DNA from: Syngnathus acus | Lineage: Eukaryota > Chordata > Actinopteri > Syngnathiformes > Syngnathidae | Assembly: GCF_901709675.1 (NCBI RefSeq) | Contig: NC_051087.1 | Span: 8,396,884-8,460,883, forward strand | Length of the DNA stretch: 64,000 nucleotides | Direction: 5' to 3' | Shown here: positions 51,080 to 64,000 of the stretch, one piece after another | Position numbering within the stretch: position 1 is the first letter of the stretch | Layout of the letters: each line of letters opens with the position of its first letter | Translations under genes and position numbers: made by a program | Notes under the pieces: generated by a model | What the model saw: only the letters and a program-made list of their open reading frames with translations | Databases searched by the model: none | What the model was told of the DNA's origin: nothing

Positions 51080-54000
51080 TCTTTTGCTATTGTGTCCAAA
51101 AAAGAAAAAATATTTTGTATACAATTTCTTGAACAAAAAAAAAAACTAGCAACAAATAATGTTTTCAACTTTACTTACATAATGTCCATTCTCATGCACA
51201 CTCGGGGCTTTATTTTCATGACCAGTGTAAATCATACACAGTACATGCATGGCTTAATTATGCAGACGTGGGTTAGACCGGATATTATTTTGCAGGTTAG
51301 TGCAGCCGTCTGACTGATGAGAGGGAGGGCTGCGCCACTGTGGGAGTGGTCACAGCGGACTTTGATCATGCGGCAGGCTAGTCGCACAAAAGAGTCTTAA
51401 CATGGCAGAAAAAGATCTGCACTGTGAAGTGGCTACTTGAAGACCGTATACACTTCAATTTTTGTTGACATACATAAATAACACACATAACCTAACCACA
51501 CTGCATTTGTCTTTCATTCAGATACATACTTTTGGTCTATTCTCATACACAAACAAAGTAAACAAATGTATCCAGCTGTTTAAACATTGGTATTTTGATC
51601 TCAAGAACCACACTTGAATGTTTATAAACATGCAGGGATTCAAAACAGAAACTCGGATAGGTCCGATATTAGCATCAGCACTATTTGCACACTCGGTAGA
51701 CACAGAGCAACACATTTATTGTAACCTGTAGATAAACTCTCTCACTCCACCTTTAGTGCTAATTTGGCCTCAGCAAACTCTTTAAAGAAATAGACCATTT
51801 GAATTGCCTGTGCTCAGCCAATCAACGCTATGAACTCCATCAAGCTTGAAAGCCGGTATCGTATATTGTAAACAAGTTTTCACTCTGTGGAAAAACATGT
51901 CTCTCCCTTAAAAATTGTGGCCTTCGTCAGCTCAAACAATCTTCTCAAATAAATGGAATAGTATATATAAAACACAAACACTTGAGTGTTGATTTTACTC
52001 TTTGTGTTTGTTACTTCAAACACAAGCTGTCAAGCACAGTTGGCACCAATTTATTGTTTTCTTTTCAGCCCTAGTTCCACCACTCCATCAGGTTTTGGGA
52101 AGAATATTGCCTTTTTGGACAAATAAACAATCTGCTTAGCTGACAGACATGCACTGGAATAATCTGGGTTGATTTCCGAGCCAATTATCTTATATGATAT
52201 ACCCATAACTATACGTATAATGTCCATCCAATAGTATTGGCTATGCTGCCCACTGTCAGTTTTTTCAGTTTGGATGAATCCATGCAATTTTAAGGGTAGA
52301 ATGAGCCTGCAATTTACCAATGACTCTGTAACTGTGCACGTTCCAAAAGTGGCCATTGAAATTTGTTGAGCATCTAATAATATACTGTACTATGAGAAAA
52401 TATGTGTAAAAACGTTTTAAAAGAAAAACTAACAACAACTAAAAATCACACGGGCTACATATAATGGATATGATGTAACCTCGACCAAAATTCATGAATA
52501 TAATTTTTCCGGACATGACTAATCCAAACCCATCCCAATTTAATCATAATGGACAGCCATGGACCTGCTCAACGTCATGTGGCCTGTGTTCCTATGGTAC
52601 AGTTTTAACAAAAACATTCCTTTTTCCACACCCATTAGATGCTGTAATACAAAAGCACATCATTTAAAAATCTGAAATGCTCAAGTGTTTACCTACTTTT
52701 TTGCTGTGTTTGCTATCTGGCCCCCTAAAAAAGCATGCCCCTGCAAAAGCTTAAAGCATCCCTGCCTTTCCCCCTGTGGTTACATTGGCAAACTCAATAG
52801 GAATGGACAGACTGAGAGCACACAGAGGACCAGGGGGAGCTTAAACTGCTGCATCTCACATCAATTAATCAAGACGCAGGAGACTGTGTCCAGTCAACCC
52901 ACTGTGGCACCAACACATCCATCACCTCGTTTATAGCCTGGAAACGCTCAGAGACAACTGCAGCATGCAGTGCGCATGCGAACAGACACACAAATGCACA
53001 CGTCACATGCCCACAATTTACAAGCATTTGGTTTGAGGTCAAAAATATAAATTCACAGTAATGTTTTCAAATTGAACATTAGACTTTTTAATGTAAGACC
53101 TCGCTGCACCACAATTTCCCTCTGACAGCTACATTTGAAAAAGGGCGCACACTTCACTTCTCAACAAGTCTGGATTAGGCATATAATTGTTGGTTTAGGT
53201 TAATGACTCAATAATGCATTCACATTATTTGGGGTGTCTCTCAGTCTCAGCAAAGTTTCAATACATTTTGGAACCTATCTCCACATACAGGCTATGTATG
53301 TAACTAAAGAAGCCAAGGTATGAGCTCCCGAAATGCCATCAGCCATTTTCAAAGGAAACAGAGTTCTACAGGGACTGGCTGCCATTCAAAAAAGGTCAGA
53401 ATTAACATAGTGCTGCTGTCACACAAATAGTGTCACACAAACAGCAGTGGTGCTGTTTTTTTTAACACCTCTACAAAATAATAGTAAGAACGAGTGTAAA
53501 CAACAGTAAAACAAAAAATAAATCAAATAATTACTTTCTTCAGGATTAGCTGTGTGTGTGTGTGTGTGTTTTGCCCCTTGCAAAAGTGCCAATAATGTTC
53601 ATAAAGTTTTATGACTGGTATGCCAAAACAAAATTTCAGGTCCAGCGTGTGTTCAATTCCACTGCATTTGCGTCACATTCTTGTCATAATATATATAAAT
53701 CACTGAATGTAGTTGTAAAAAAAGAAGAGGTAATAAAATTGTCTTTTTATCATTTCTCCGCCTGCGTGGATGTTGTCGTTTCACGCATCACATCTGCTCA
53801 TACTGCATTGCAGCAGCATGACAGTGACATTGTGTCATGTAACAGAAATTAAATGTAGCAATTTAATGCCATTTCCTCCGGCAAGTTCAAGTAAAAAGGC
53901 ATCCGTTTGTGTTTCTGCATCAGTAGATCCTCAGAGAAAGCCTTTTGAAATTCTGGCTGCATCCTTTTTTCGTAGCCAGATAGCAGCATACAGTACCAAA

Positions 54001-57000
54001 ATATCCGACCTAAAAAAGGAAGGAAACTGCGCAAGGATTATGCATTTCAAAACATCCCTGATCCATTGGTATAGCTACCATTCATCGGTGCACAGAAAGA
54101 GGAGCCCGCTCTAAAAGAATTGCTTTGGGAGGGACATCTGTTCTGCTGGGTCTGGACAGTTGAGCATTGTGTCCTTCAAATGAACTCTCTCTGCACCTGA
54201 CTGCTTCCGACCTCGCTGTGAAGCTAATTCACACCTGACCTGGAAACCCCACTTGTGCTAATGCAGTGCCACAGCGCCATATAAGAGCATTCTCCTTTGA
54301 GAACTGTGCCGTGTAAAGGGATTGTTGTTTATGACATGACAATGAGAAAAGTGGGTGAAGCATTTTATGAGAACACCAAGCAATTTAGAGTATAAATTTG
54401 TTCAAATCATCGAAACTGTTTCATTTTGTTTTGAATTAGTAGCCGCATTGGAACATGAACATCTTTTGAATATAATATCTCTCTTTTATACATATTACCA
54501 TATTCATTTGGAGCCGTGAGCTCTGTGAGGTTGTTTAGTGAAGTCAAAGGGGAGGAGTGATTTAGCTTTTGCATTAGTCTGCTGTCTATCATCCATGCAG
54601 CACTCTCAGGTCCCTAGAGAGGGTGGAGGGAAAGGCGGAGGCAGAGGGGGAGGGGCTGAGATATTGACGGCAATGCTGTGTGTGTGTGTGCGCGTGTTCG
54701 TGTCCATCAGCCCACGAGGCCCTCAGAGGTCCCGTGCCGTGAGCAAGTGGTGCTGCTGTGCTGCAATGCGTAAAGGCACCTCTTCATGTACAGAACCGAC
54801 CGGCGGACTTGCTAGTTGCCGCAAAGATGAACGCAAGACAAAGGTGATGTTGTCGTTTATAGATTCTCAGCATCTCTTTATGAGTGACTCCGCAAGGCTG
54901 CACAACAAGAGAATAAATCCAAAATTGCAACATGGGTCACATCAGTGATGTTCTATTTCAAAGTTACTAAGGTCTACCTGTGTTTTTTTTTGGGTGATTC
55001 CCGCCATTTATAACTGGAATTGGAATAGGAATAACTAACACTTGTAACTACTGCTGGTTTTCCCATACTGTATGTGGCCCACTAAAGCACTTTCTGATTA
55101 ATTTTTTTCAAAAAGCCACCAAATTTCATTATGCATTTAACCTGTGCCAATTGTTAGAGACAGGAGGTGCTCACCGGGGCGTGGCACCAAAGATAACCAG
55201 ATTGTGGTGTCAAGAGATCACTTCCTGCCTCATGACCAGCAGCGTGATGAAGGAGTGGCCAAGGAAGCAGCTCAGTATGACAACTGGAAACACTCCATGG
55301 TGAAGACATGAAATGTGATGTAAGTGTAGGGCGGTGTCCGATTTACTGGGATTTTCACACAATTGCAAGGAAATGGAAAGAAAGGAGCTATGCAACAACA
55401 AGGATGCTAGTAAATATTAATCGTCTCTTCTTTCTGAGTTGTGATCACAGCAGCACTTTTTTAAGATTTTCACTCCATCCTCAGGTTTATTAGGATGACC
55501 GTGGTAACTTTCTCCATCTTTTTCAGCTGCAAGAATCAAGAATGACAAGATGTAACCACTTGCCTGCATCCACTCCTTCCACCTACACAAAAACACATGT
55601 TGAAATAGAAGCAGAACACTGCAAAAGGCAGTCCCTGTCTTACTTCTAGTAGAGTTGGAAAGCATCAGAATGGGAAGCATGGTGCCTAGTAAGAAAGCCT
55701 GTGCAGTAGGACTGTCACGGAGCAATGCAGGGGAGAGAAGAGAGCGTGACGGGACGGGGTAGGCACTCCATTCACACCCACTGCGCAAGTCACGCAAGTT
55801 TAGAGAATGGGAATTCCTCTCGCTAGATTTTACAGAGATGACATATGGTTGCATCTATCGGTTGGGAGATTACCCCTTCCTGTCCATCAAATCAGAACAG
55901 CCTATGTGACACATTTCAAAAAGAAGCATGGTCAAAGAGCAGTGACGGATTTAAAGCTACAGCACATGACATTACTGTTACCCTCTTGGAAGAATGGCCC
56001 AAATGATATTTTGGTCAAACAGATTATTCCTGAAATGTATGGTGATGCAGGTGGTGATAATAAAAATGAATAATAATATCGATGATTTGATCAAGACCAA
56101 ATCTTTCCCCTGAAGGGACAGACTATATTGAAGGCATTTCCCCCACAGAGTGCCACCCGTGACAGAACGCACGTGTTCTAACAGATGCCCCTTTGAGCTA
56201 CAAAGGATTGGAGGTGCCTTTCAGGATCATGTCCTGCACTGCAACAAGATATTATGCAAAATACTGTCATGAAGACAGCTTATCCAATTCTGTCTTTCTC
56301 TCTGACGGTGTTACTGGAGTCCCTGCGCAGTAGATCATATCAATAAGGCAATGCTCATAAATAGATTAGCGTCATGGTGTTTGTCTATGTATAAACACAC
56401 ATGCATGCACAACCACTGCTAATGTGTCAGGCAGACACATATGCACATGTAGCCTAGTCATCCGTATAGTAATAAATATTGCGCTGACAATGCTTCTTAC
56501 AGTAACCACCAATGACTCACTCAAAGCAGAAGAGAGAGTGAGGGAGAAGAAGAGAGAGAAAGAGAGGGGGTGCAAAAGAGAGAGAGAGAGATACTGTAAG
56601 CCTGAGTCCAGAGAAGTTGGGGGAGGGAAAAGTGAAATTAATGAGAAGCATTAGTTTCCCCCTCATACAGAATTTGGAAGCAATGTTCCTATATCAAGGA
56701 AAATAAATAGCATGATGCCAAAGTTTCACATGATCTGCACTTAATGTCAGATATGGGAAATTAAGTCACATGGGGAAATGGTGTTTGTAATGCACTTGAA
56801 AAACTGCTATATGCTACACAATTGATAATGAGTCCTACAAATCATTGATCTTTATTCACACCGCATAGTATAATTTGAACACCCAGCCCAAGATTGCACA
56901 CATGCATGTTTTATGAGCAGCCTAGCGAGTTTACAATACATTTTCAGTTGGAGTCTACTTGAAGTCTAAATTCAAAATGTGCTAGACCAGTATATGGCCC

Positions 57001-58085
57001 ACAGCAAAAGCTACTTTCTTCTTGTGGACCGTGAATCAGGAGTTATTGATTGATGTGTACTTGCTGCATGGTCCCGCATGCACCCACCCATACAGGCAAA
57101 CTGCTGATGGGAAGCTTTCCAATTCAACAAAGATTTGTGAATACATTACTGTACATGGACACTCCAGGGCCATGCATATTTGATGACTTTAAAAAGGTAA
57201 GGCACTAGAGAAGGTATGATGGCTCAACTGTTCTTGCTGCAAGCAAAACACAAATTCTCTATTAATCAGTATTCAGCCTAATGTAGGAGGAGCGTTGCCA
57301 GTCAGACCAGTTCTGTCCTTCATTATTTTAAACCTCTGGTTTGTATGTCATTATTGGATTTCACTCTTATACTGTACAGTTGTTGCTATTGCAAAACATT
57401 GCTCCTCCTCTTAATTACTCCAGCAGAAATCGCCAACACAGCCTCCCCCTGTTTTTTTCATTTGACTTTGCAGATATGATGTGTGCCCTTGAGAGAGACC
57501 TTGCTTTGCATTGCAGTCTTTATGACGGGAACAAGAACAAGACTATGGCTACACCATTGCCCCCTCCTGGACAACATTGAAAAGTGCACATAGAAGTTGA
57601 AATGGTGCAACTCATACTGGGGGTAGGGAAGCAGCCTGGGTCATTTGCTTCAAACTTGGGTTAGGGTTTCAAATAACAAATAACGTTTAACTGTTTTATC
57701 AATAATCCCCCCCAAATATGAAACTTGTTGAATGAGACAGCTATAACAAAATTTTGTCTCATTTTGAATTTGATGCCTGCAACAAGATAGCTGGAACAGG
57801 ACAACAAAAGACTGGTTAATTTAAGGAACAAACAAACAAACAAACAAACAAACAAACAAAGGTGAAAAGGATCATTACAAACCAGTGAGAAAAAGTGCAT
57901 CCTGAAAGGCTCAGTTGCTCACAAGAAAGGAAGAGCTGAGGTTGACCACAAAGTGCATAAGCAAATAGTTCAAAAGAACATTTCTCAACATTCAACGGCA
58001 AGGAATTGCCATTTATTATGCCCGCATGCGGCATAATAAGACTGGCAACTTGACAGACATGAAATCTGCAAGGAGTGTCACACAT
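51080..58085. other. intergenic, no supported gene
   Basis: 7 kb with only short open frames lacking splice context or family resemblance. It contains small microsatellites: (TG)n near 53550-53571 and 54676-54690, a GA-rich run 56525-56591, and (CAAA)n at 57829-57860. Parts may be conserved regulatory DNA, which cannot be judged from one sequence. Confidence 0.5.
57829..57860. repeat. (CAAA)n microsatellite
   Basis: Seven to eight tandem AAAC units. Confidence 0.9.
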
Positions 58086-58089
58086 CAAG

Positions 58090-58102
58090 CCGCCAGGGGG
58101 AG
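58090..58102 (+). promoter_or_regulatory. CTCF-like motif, forward
   Basis: CCGCCAGGGGGAG fits the CTCF core CCASYAGRKGGC pattern closely. It lies at the left edge of a CpG-rich segment. A match to the motif only. Confidence 0.4.
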
Positions 58103-58109
58103 CCAAATG

Positions 58110-58252
58110 TCATTATAGTAATGGCAATCAGTGAGAAACGGGAGGCGTTCACGGTACGTCTCGAAACTCGGAATTTCTCCTTACCCTTCCCAATTGGACA
58201 ACACTATTGGTTCGGCTCGCTGGCTTCTCGTGCAAATATTGCAGACAAAGGT
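58110..58252 (+). promoter_or_regulatory. CpG-rich promoter and putative first exon of a + strand gene
   Basis: From about 58110 to 58620 CpG is much denser than in the surroundings. CCAATTGG and ACTATTGG (inverted CCAAT) boxes are present. A donor-like GACAAAG|GTAATT occurs at 58252. I infer a housekeeping-type promoter and non-coding first exon for a gene extending right; the gene is not identified. Confidence 0.4.
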
Positions 58253-59138
58253 AATTACGCCGGCCCTCAACCACTGCATGCTTAAGTTCTCTCTCCGGAA
58301 AATAGCTAACTTTCGCCATCATCGATGGTATGTTATTGTCTGCAACTAGTGTTGGACTGTGAACTTCGGCTAACCGTTAGCCTAACTTGGAAATCGATTT
58401 GACCGAGTAGGTGTATCAGTGATGGTGAATCAGCTTTGCTATCTGCGACACCCTGAGTATGTTAGGCAAGATGACTTGAGGTTAACGCAGAATTAAACCA
58501 TCCCGATATTTAACCGTTATACGGTTACATTTCATATTACGTGCTAGCACAAGTTTAGCATGGTCAGTTCGTCGTACTGCATCGCCGTGGTACCCTAATT
58601 CATCATTTTATCAGCCGCTCCAGGCTTTCGAGAGAAAACAAGAACGTCTTTAGGGTGCTACAGGCAGCAGCATACACACTGACAAAACATGAGTACTATT
58701 TCATGACGTGGCTTCTTTAGATTTTGCGTCGACCACGTCACACCGCAAGTCATCATGGTCAGAACTTGGCAAACTGATTCAACATTTTATAGTCCCCCGA
58801 GGAATATGTAGGGGGAATTCTGCAGAAAGCAAAGTTTATTTTTCCGCGGAAAACCGAATTAAAATTAACAGTTATAAAACAAATAAGTTATCTTGTTTTT
58901 ATTTTTAAAAAATCTACCACTTGAAAAAATTGTGTATTTTTGACTTTTGTTTTGCATTTACGGCAGATGGCCACAGTATACGCACTATGGGTTAAAAACA
59001 AAGACAGGGCTTCTGGAGCGCTCTTGCTTTAAGGATAGTCCATAATTCAAATGTCTTGCTTTGGAGAATAATCTGAAAGAAAGATCATTTACTTTTGCAT
59101 TTGTCATTGTGTGACTCCTTTTATTTGTTTTTTTTTAG

Positions 59139-59177
59139 GCTACATTTTCATTTCAAGGCTGAAATTACTTTGAGTCG
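59139..59177 (+). other. candidate 39 nt non-coding exon
   Basis: A textbook TTTGTTTTTTTTTAG acceptor, 39 nt without ATG, then TCG|GTGAGT. It could be a second 5' UTR exon of the gene starting near 58.1 kb. Tiny exon predictions of this sort are often false. Confidence 0.25.
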
Positions 59178-59528
59178 GTGAGTGTGGATGGGACACAGTC
59201 ATTCTTTTCAGTGATCAGTTCCTTCCTCTGGCTGCTCCTGCTTCCTCCCTCAGGCTGAAAATAGGTGAATGGTTGCATTCCGTTTGTAGACAGACTAACG
59301 GGTATTAGAATAAAGTATAAACACAAATAAAATTTCCAGATTAATTTTCAATTTACCAAGGGCTACTTGAATGAAAGATGCTTTTATTGTGGTCAAAGTT
59401 TCTTGCTCTGAATACTATACAATGGAGAGCAAGCCTTTTGGACCTCCAATTTTTGCAGTATTTTTCTCTCTTGCTGTGGCACATCTCTTGTTAGTTTGCC
59501 ATTTTAATGAGGCCTCAACATTGTGTTT

Positions 59529-59540
59529 GCCCTCTGGTGG
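59529..59540 (-). promoter_or_regulatory. CTCF-like motif, reverse
   Basis: GCCCTCTGGTGG, the reverse complement of CCACCAGAGGGC, a good CTCF core. It faces the forward motif at 58090, a convergent arrangement flanking the CpG-rich promoter. Confidence 0.4.
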
Positions 59541-59799
59541 TTGGCTGGTGACAGATTGATTGATAAAGTGCTTGATTATTATTATTTTGCAGAAGAACTC
59601 GCATTTCAATTTTACCAAAGATCGGGTTAATTTAATCGTGGCAGCCAAAATCGTATTCACGATTAAAATTTTATTTGATTACGGTATTTGTGTCGCCTTG
59701 CTAACAAGGCTGTTAGGTCATTGACATAACTGCCCTGTTAACAGGGCTGGACAAATACTGTAATATGCCAATTTTAAACTATACATCATTTTTTTTTGT

Positions 59800-59975
59800 G
59801 TTGTTTACTTGTATGTATATTGTGTAATATGTCTTGTCACCGTGGGATAGTGGGAACGTAATTTCGATTTCTTTGTGTGTCTTGGCATGTGAAGAAATTG
59901 ACAATAAAGCAGAATTTGACTTTGACTTTGATAAGACAAGACTTTGACTTTGACTTTGACTTTGATAAGACAAGG
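59800..59975 (+). mobile_element. non-LTR retrotransposon 3' tail
   Basis: GTGGGATAGTGGGAACGTAA, ATTTCGATTTC, then GAAATTGACAATAAAGCAGA and a run of TTTGAC hexamers. An AATAAAG followed by a short tandem repeat tail is typical of 5'-truncated fish LINE copies. The clade is not determined. Confidence 0.6.
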
Positions 59976-61619
59976 GTGCTTTCGCCAAACCTTTGAAATC
60001 TGACAACACCCGGAAGGAGGAGACAACACCCGGAAGTAACCGTTGCGCATCAGACTTTGCAGACTTTGCAGGAACCTCGCTTGGGATCTCAACAATCTGT
60101 TACAACTGTGTAGAGGTGTAACGATTAATCGATTGATATCTAAATGCTTATCTAATTGATGTATTATTATTTTTTAAATAAAATGCATTCAATAACAACA
60201 CAATAGCACACATCACATAAAAAAATAGCAATTATATTTTTTACTCCTAAATTAATCATTTACAGAATTTGTGTCCCTAGTCTTGCCTTTTTTAGAAAAT
60301 GTGAAAATATTGCTGCCTTCCTCTCCTTTTCTCCTTTTCTTCCACACTCTCAGCCAATCACTGACTCAAATTCGAATAAGCCAAAGGCAATTCCTCCCCT
60401 CCCCCCGACTACTTGCCCATCTCACCGTCTCTCTGTCGCTCCATTCTCCTCGCCTCCCTGCACATCTCCGCTTAGCAATTTAACACATTTGAATAGCAAT
60501 ACAAATAGACTGAAGGGTTAAAAACGACATAGGTGGTGACTGGTTGAAGATCTTGTCGTGGAGGGATGGAAAAGCCTTGTGGTTTTGTGTGCAAAAACCC
60601 CCATGTGAGTCGTGATTTTTTTTTTGTCTGCTTTCTCACAAATGTGTGTGTGGTTTTTTTTCTCATCTGTTTTGATCCATTTTGACATTTCTCAGAATCG
60701 GGGTTCTTTTTCTGTCTGTACGTCTGCTGCTTTGTCATCCCTGTGTTTCAGCATGCATGCGTACCTTCCCCCAGCACAGTAAGCCAAGTGTTGGCTGCTG
60801 CTGCTGTCTTGTGACGCTTGAGATGAAGTTACATTTTGATGAATGGGAAACTGGCGCCATCTCATGCTTGACATCCACTGTAAAACCCTGTTCATCCATT
60901 ATGTTATTTGAACCTGATGAATGCTCAAGTTTTAAATAAAGGACGGAAGTGGGTTTCTTTTATCATCGTAATCGTCCACAACCGGGTCAAGTACCGGCCG
61001 GCAGAAACAAGCCCAGCCTGTCGGTTAACAGTTTTTGTTTTTCTTTTCAAGACGTTGTCGTAACGCTTTGTCATTTACCTTACTAGTTTCGGCGTACAAG
61101 CCACGTGGCAAACGAGACTTGGAAGGCCTAGGATGACAATTATGACGGAGGGACGAGGACTGAAGGTTGCCCAGGTCGGGGACGAAGTACAGAGGACAGA
61201 CTGACAAAATTTGGTAAAGTGCCCATCACATTGAAATAGATATTTAGGAAGAGGAGAAAACTCTCTCACGACTCTTACCAGTATATCGGCCCATTCTGTC
61301 TTCAGTCAAAATACTTTGTCTAGGCAAAGCTGATAATTTTGTTTTCTCTCTTTAGAGAGATTTCGGTGGGCAGGTTGGCTCATCTGTCGGTGGCCATGAC
61401 ATGCTAAAAACAAACTTGCTCTGTTGATTCAAACATAGTGAAGGACACTGGCTTGTTTGCTGAAGTAAAAGTTATTCTGATATGAAGCTGGTAGCAAATG
61501 TACAAATCTGCTTCTCTGACTGTGAGTGTTCAGTCAAAAGTGATTGATTGCATTCGGTTGTATTGAGTCGCTTATTCGTAAAGATATTTGACTGTAAACT
61601 TAAACTAAATACCTTTAGA

Positions 61620-61714
61620 TTTCCATTATTTTGTAGCTTTGCATCAAGGCTTTTGTTGTAGCGCCTTTATATTTTCCATTATTTTATAGCTTTGAATCAA
61701 GGCTTTTGTTGTAC
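61620..61714. repeat. 53 bp tandem duplication
   Basis: TTCCATTATTTTGTAGC...CAAGGCTTTTGTTGTA at 61621 is repeated at 61674 with two or three base changes. Confidence 0.85.
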
Positions 61715-61956
61715 CATGGTAAAGAATCAGGTTGTCTATGGGCAAATAACCAGTGAACAAAAATGCAGCAGACCCTTTACGCCCAAAAGTCTCACAGTAT
61801 GCCCCATTGTAAGACACTGAATGCCTGCTGCCATGTGATCTTTGAACATGAATGTCTTCTTGTGCGTTTGTACTACAAGAGCGGAGATTCCAAACCCTTT
61901 TAGGCCCGAGATTGACTTTTCAAGCTGCCAGCCTTCTGTGATTGATATTTATTCAT

Positions 61957-61980
61957 TTGTTCGTTCGTTCGTTCGTTCAT
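61957..61980. repeat. (GTTC)n microsatellite
   Basis: Five tandem GTTC units. Confidence 0.9.
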
Positions 61981-63969
61981 AACAGCTGACCAGTGAGCTA
62001 AAATTCAGTTTAACAACACATTTTTTTCCCACATTGATACCAACATAAGTATTCAACTATTGACTAGTCACCAATACCGGTACCAAGTATGAAATATTTG
62101 AAATTTTCCCAAAACACATAATTATTAAATAAAGACGTATATGTATGTGCTAATTTATATACAACATACTGACATGGTATAGTATAACCAAACTTGGTAT
62201 CGGTACTCGGGGCATCCTCAAATAATATTATGGACATACTTTGACGTGAGTTGACAATGTTTCTTATCACTAGTGTGATCTGTGCAACTCAACAATAACA
62301 TGATCGTATGAAGGAATGTGTCTTTTGATACTGATATCCGAGAAAAGAAAACTTGTCATCGCTCTGTTACTGACATCACAATAAGAAGTCCTCCTGTGAG
62401 CAAACACATTTGTTCCACACCCACTAGTGTCATTGTCTGAGTATTACTCAAAAGCTCCCTGTTAGAAGATGGAAAGTAAACTCAGGCGTTACTGTTTTGT
62501 TATGGCCAGTCCTATCGGGCGTTGTAGATCCGGTACAACTTGTTCTGTTGCATATAGTAGTGGGCAAGTTTTGTTTTTGCAGAGTTTTTCACCATCCTGA
62601 ACCTTGTTCCAGTCTTGCTGCCGCTATGTGGTATGCTGTGGAAGTTTGCATTCTAGTCCGATGTACAACAAAAGACATACGTCAGAGGGGAAACATTGTC
62701 ATTCCACTTTTCCACTCCATGATGCCTAATCGGCTCAAAAGCGAGGTATGCGTATTGTAGCTCTTAAGAGATTTATAAAACGTGAAACACCAAACCTGAC
62801 AAGGGAGAAAAAAGTGGGCATCCAATAGTGTGGTGTACAATATTTCAAGAAGACAAACACAGCACTCCATTCACTTAAGAAGACAATACATATAATTTAA
62901 ATAAAAACAAAACAATTTAAAGCGGTTCTAAAGTGTTTTCTTGCTCTCGTGTTTTTTACCTTCAGAATCAAGATTTATAGCACGGTAATATACTCACAAT
63001 TGTTCTGGTATTCTTCAACTTGATAATTCATGTGTTACTAATCCAGCACTCCTGTAATGACTGGAACGTTTGTAGTGTTGTGCCTGAGGGTTTTTAGTAG
63101 GGGTGAATGGTTGTGGAAAATAATCAAAATGCACGCCCCCTCTCAATATTCTGATTGTGAATTAATATGCAGTAATTGTCTCAAAGTTCTCGTCTCATGT
63201 ATTTGAAATAATAAATTAATATTTTATTTCCTGTAGACAGAATAAGTGTATACAGGAAATTGAAATAGTTCTCTTTGCAGAATTTTATCCACGAGTATTT
63301 TTTTTCTTTTACTGTCCTAATTTTATTACAATGAATCCTTTTGTTGGTGCTATGTCTTTTGTGCTTGATATTGATGCTATTTAAGAGATAATGTAGATGT
63401 ATTTATCTATCTTGAATTTTTGGGGGGGTTCTGTTATTCATTGTGTATTATTTGTGTTGACAAATTCTTTAGCGATTAGTGCGTGTGAAGAATACGCTTT
63501 GTCTGGCTTGAATGAATGAGCTGTCGATCAGCAAGCAGGTTTCGACAGATTTAAGCGCCAGCATGTGTTGGACGTTGGTTTTATTAATCATTCAGCCCTG
63601 TGTTTTAGTAGAGTGCACAGACCCCACCTTTTTAATTGAGCTTTTAACTAATATTTATCTATTTACTTTTCTTACCTTTATTTACATGAGCTATACATAT
63701 GTTATATTGAGCTTCCCACAGTTTATTAGCGGTATGGGTGTGATTATATTGGACCTTTGGCACATTGACGTTTCAATTCCTTATGAAATATGAGTTGTTT
63801 TTACATGCATGAAAAGCTCTCTAGAAGTAAAGTTAGATTAACTGACTAGTACGTAGGTGTGGGTTGCTTTGCTAAAGCACACAGACTTATCTTTTGTGTA
63901 CCATTGTGCTCTGAGAAATGTTTTTGTATTGTGTGGGAACTCAGTGACACCCTTGTGTTTTCTTTCTAG

Positions 63970-64000
63970 GAGTTGTACTACAAGAGGATGCAAAGCAGAG
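63970..64000 (+). other. exon-like fragment cut by the window end
   Basis: The acceptor TTTTCTTTCTAG ends at 63969, followed by an open stretch that in one frame reads ELYYKRMQSR. It may be the first coding or a 5' UTR exon of the gene with the 58.1 kb promoter. Too short to identify. Confidence 0.3.

Larger units (their letters stand above)
60000..63969. other. presumed intron / intergenic, right end
   Basis: No convincing coding exon apart from a weak minus-strand candidate at 61079-61200. If the promoter at 58.1 kb drives the exon at 63970, this stretch is intronic. Confidence 0.35.

Overview
This is a vertebrate, almost certainly teleost, nuclear genome window. The genes are multi-exon with GT..AG introns and vertebrate-type proteins. 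The intergenic DNA is AT-rich and carries microsatellites and fish-type SINE, hAT, MITE and LINE-tail repeats. No prokaryotic or viral gene organisation is visible.

Left part (1-6.5 kb): the first ~1.8 kb looks like the 3' UTR of a + strand gene lying outside the window. It is followed by a tandem cluster of three secreted Kazal-type (SPINK-like) protease inhibitor genes: two intact four-exon genes of 80 codons each, and a third copy that lost its two middle exons and is a pseudogene.

Middle (6.7-38.7 kb), all on +: a STRA6-family retinol/RBP receptor (18 coding exons, 652 aa, best placed as stra6l), then tdrd7 (21 coding exons, 1177 aa, three LOTUS and three Tudor regions), then tropomodulin tmod1 (9 coding exons, 357 aa). 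The order stra6l-tdrd7-tmod1 matches a known vertebrate neighbourhood. The large first intron of tmod1 holds a ~4.3 kb composite, palindromic, hAT-like element (25.7-30.0 kb). It contains two satellite arrays: 235 bp units with nested hairpins, and 158 bp units each carrying a CCAAT box and a perfect CRE palindrome.

Right part (40.7-51.1 kb, - strand): complexin cplx1, 133 aa, three coding exons plus a probable non-coding first exon, with a 6.3 kb intron that contains a palindromic TTAA-flanked MITE. From 51.1 to 58.1 kb nothing gene-like can be supported. At ~58.1 kb a CpG-rich, CTCF-motif-flanked segment looks like the promoter of another + strand gene. A final exon-like piece starts at 63970 and runs off the window.

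The genes are unrelated in function (protease inhibition, retinoid uptake, germ granule/lens RNA regulation, actin pointed-end capping, synaptic vesicle fusion). This is ordinary vertebrate synteny rather than a pathway cluster. The most unusual structures are the composite palindrome in tmod1 intron 1, a phase-compatible alternative terminal exon of tmod1, and the internally deleted SPINK copy.
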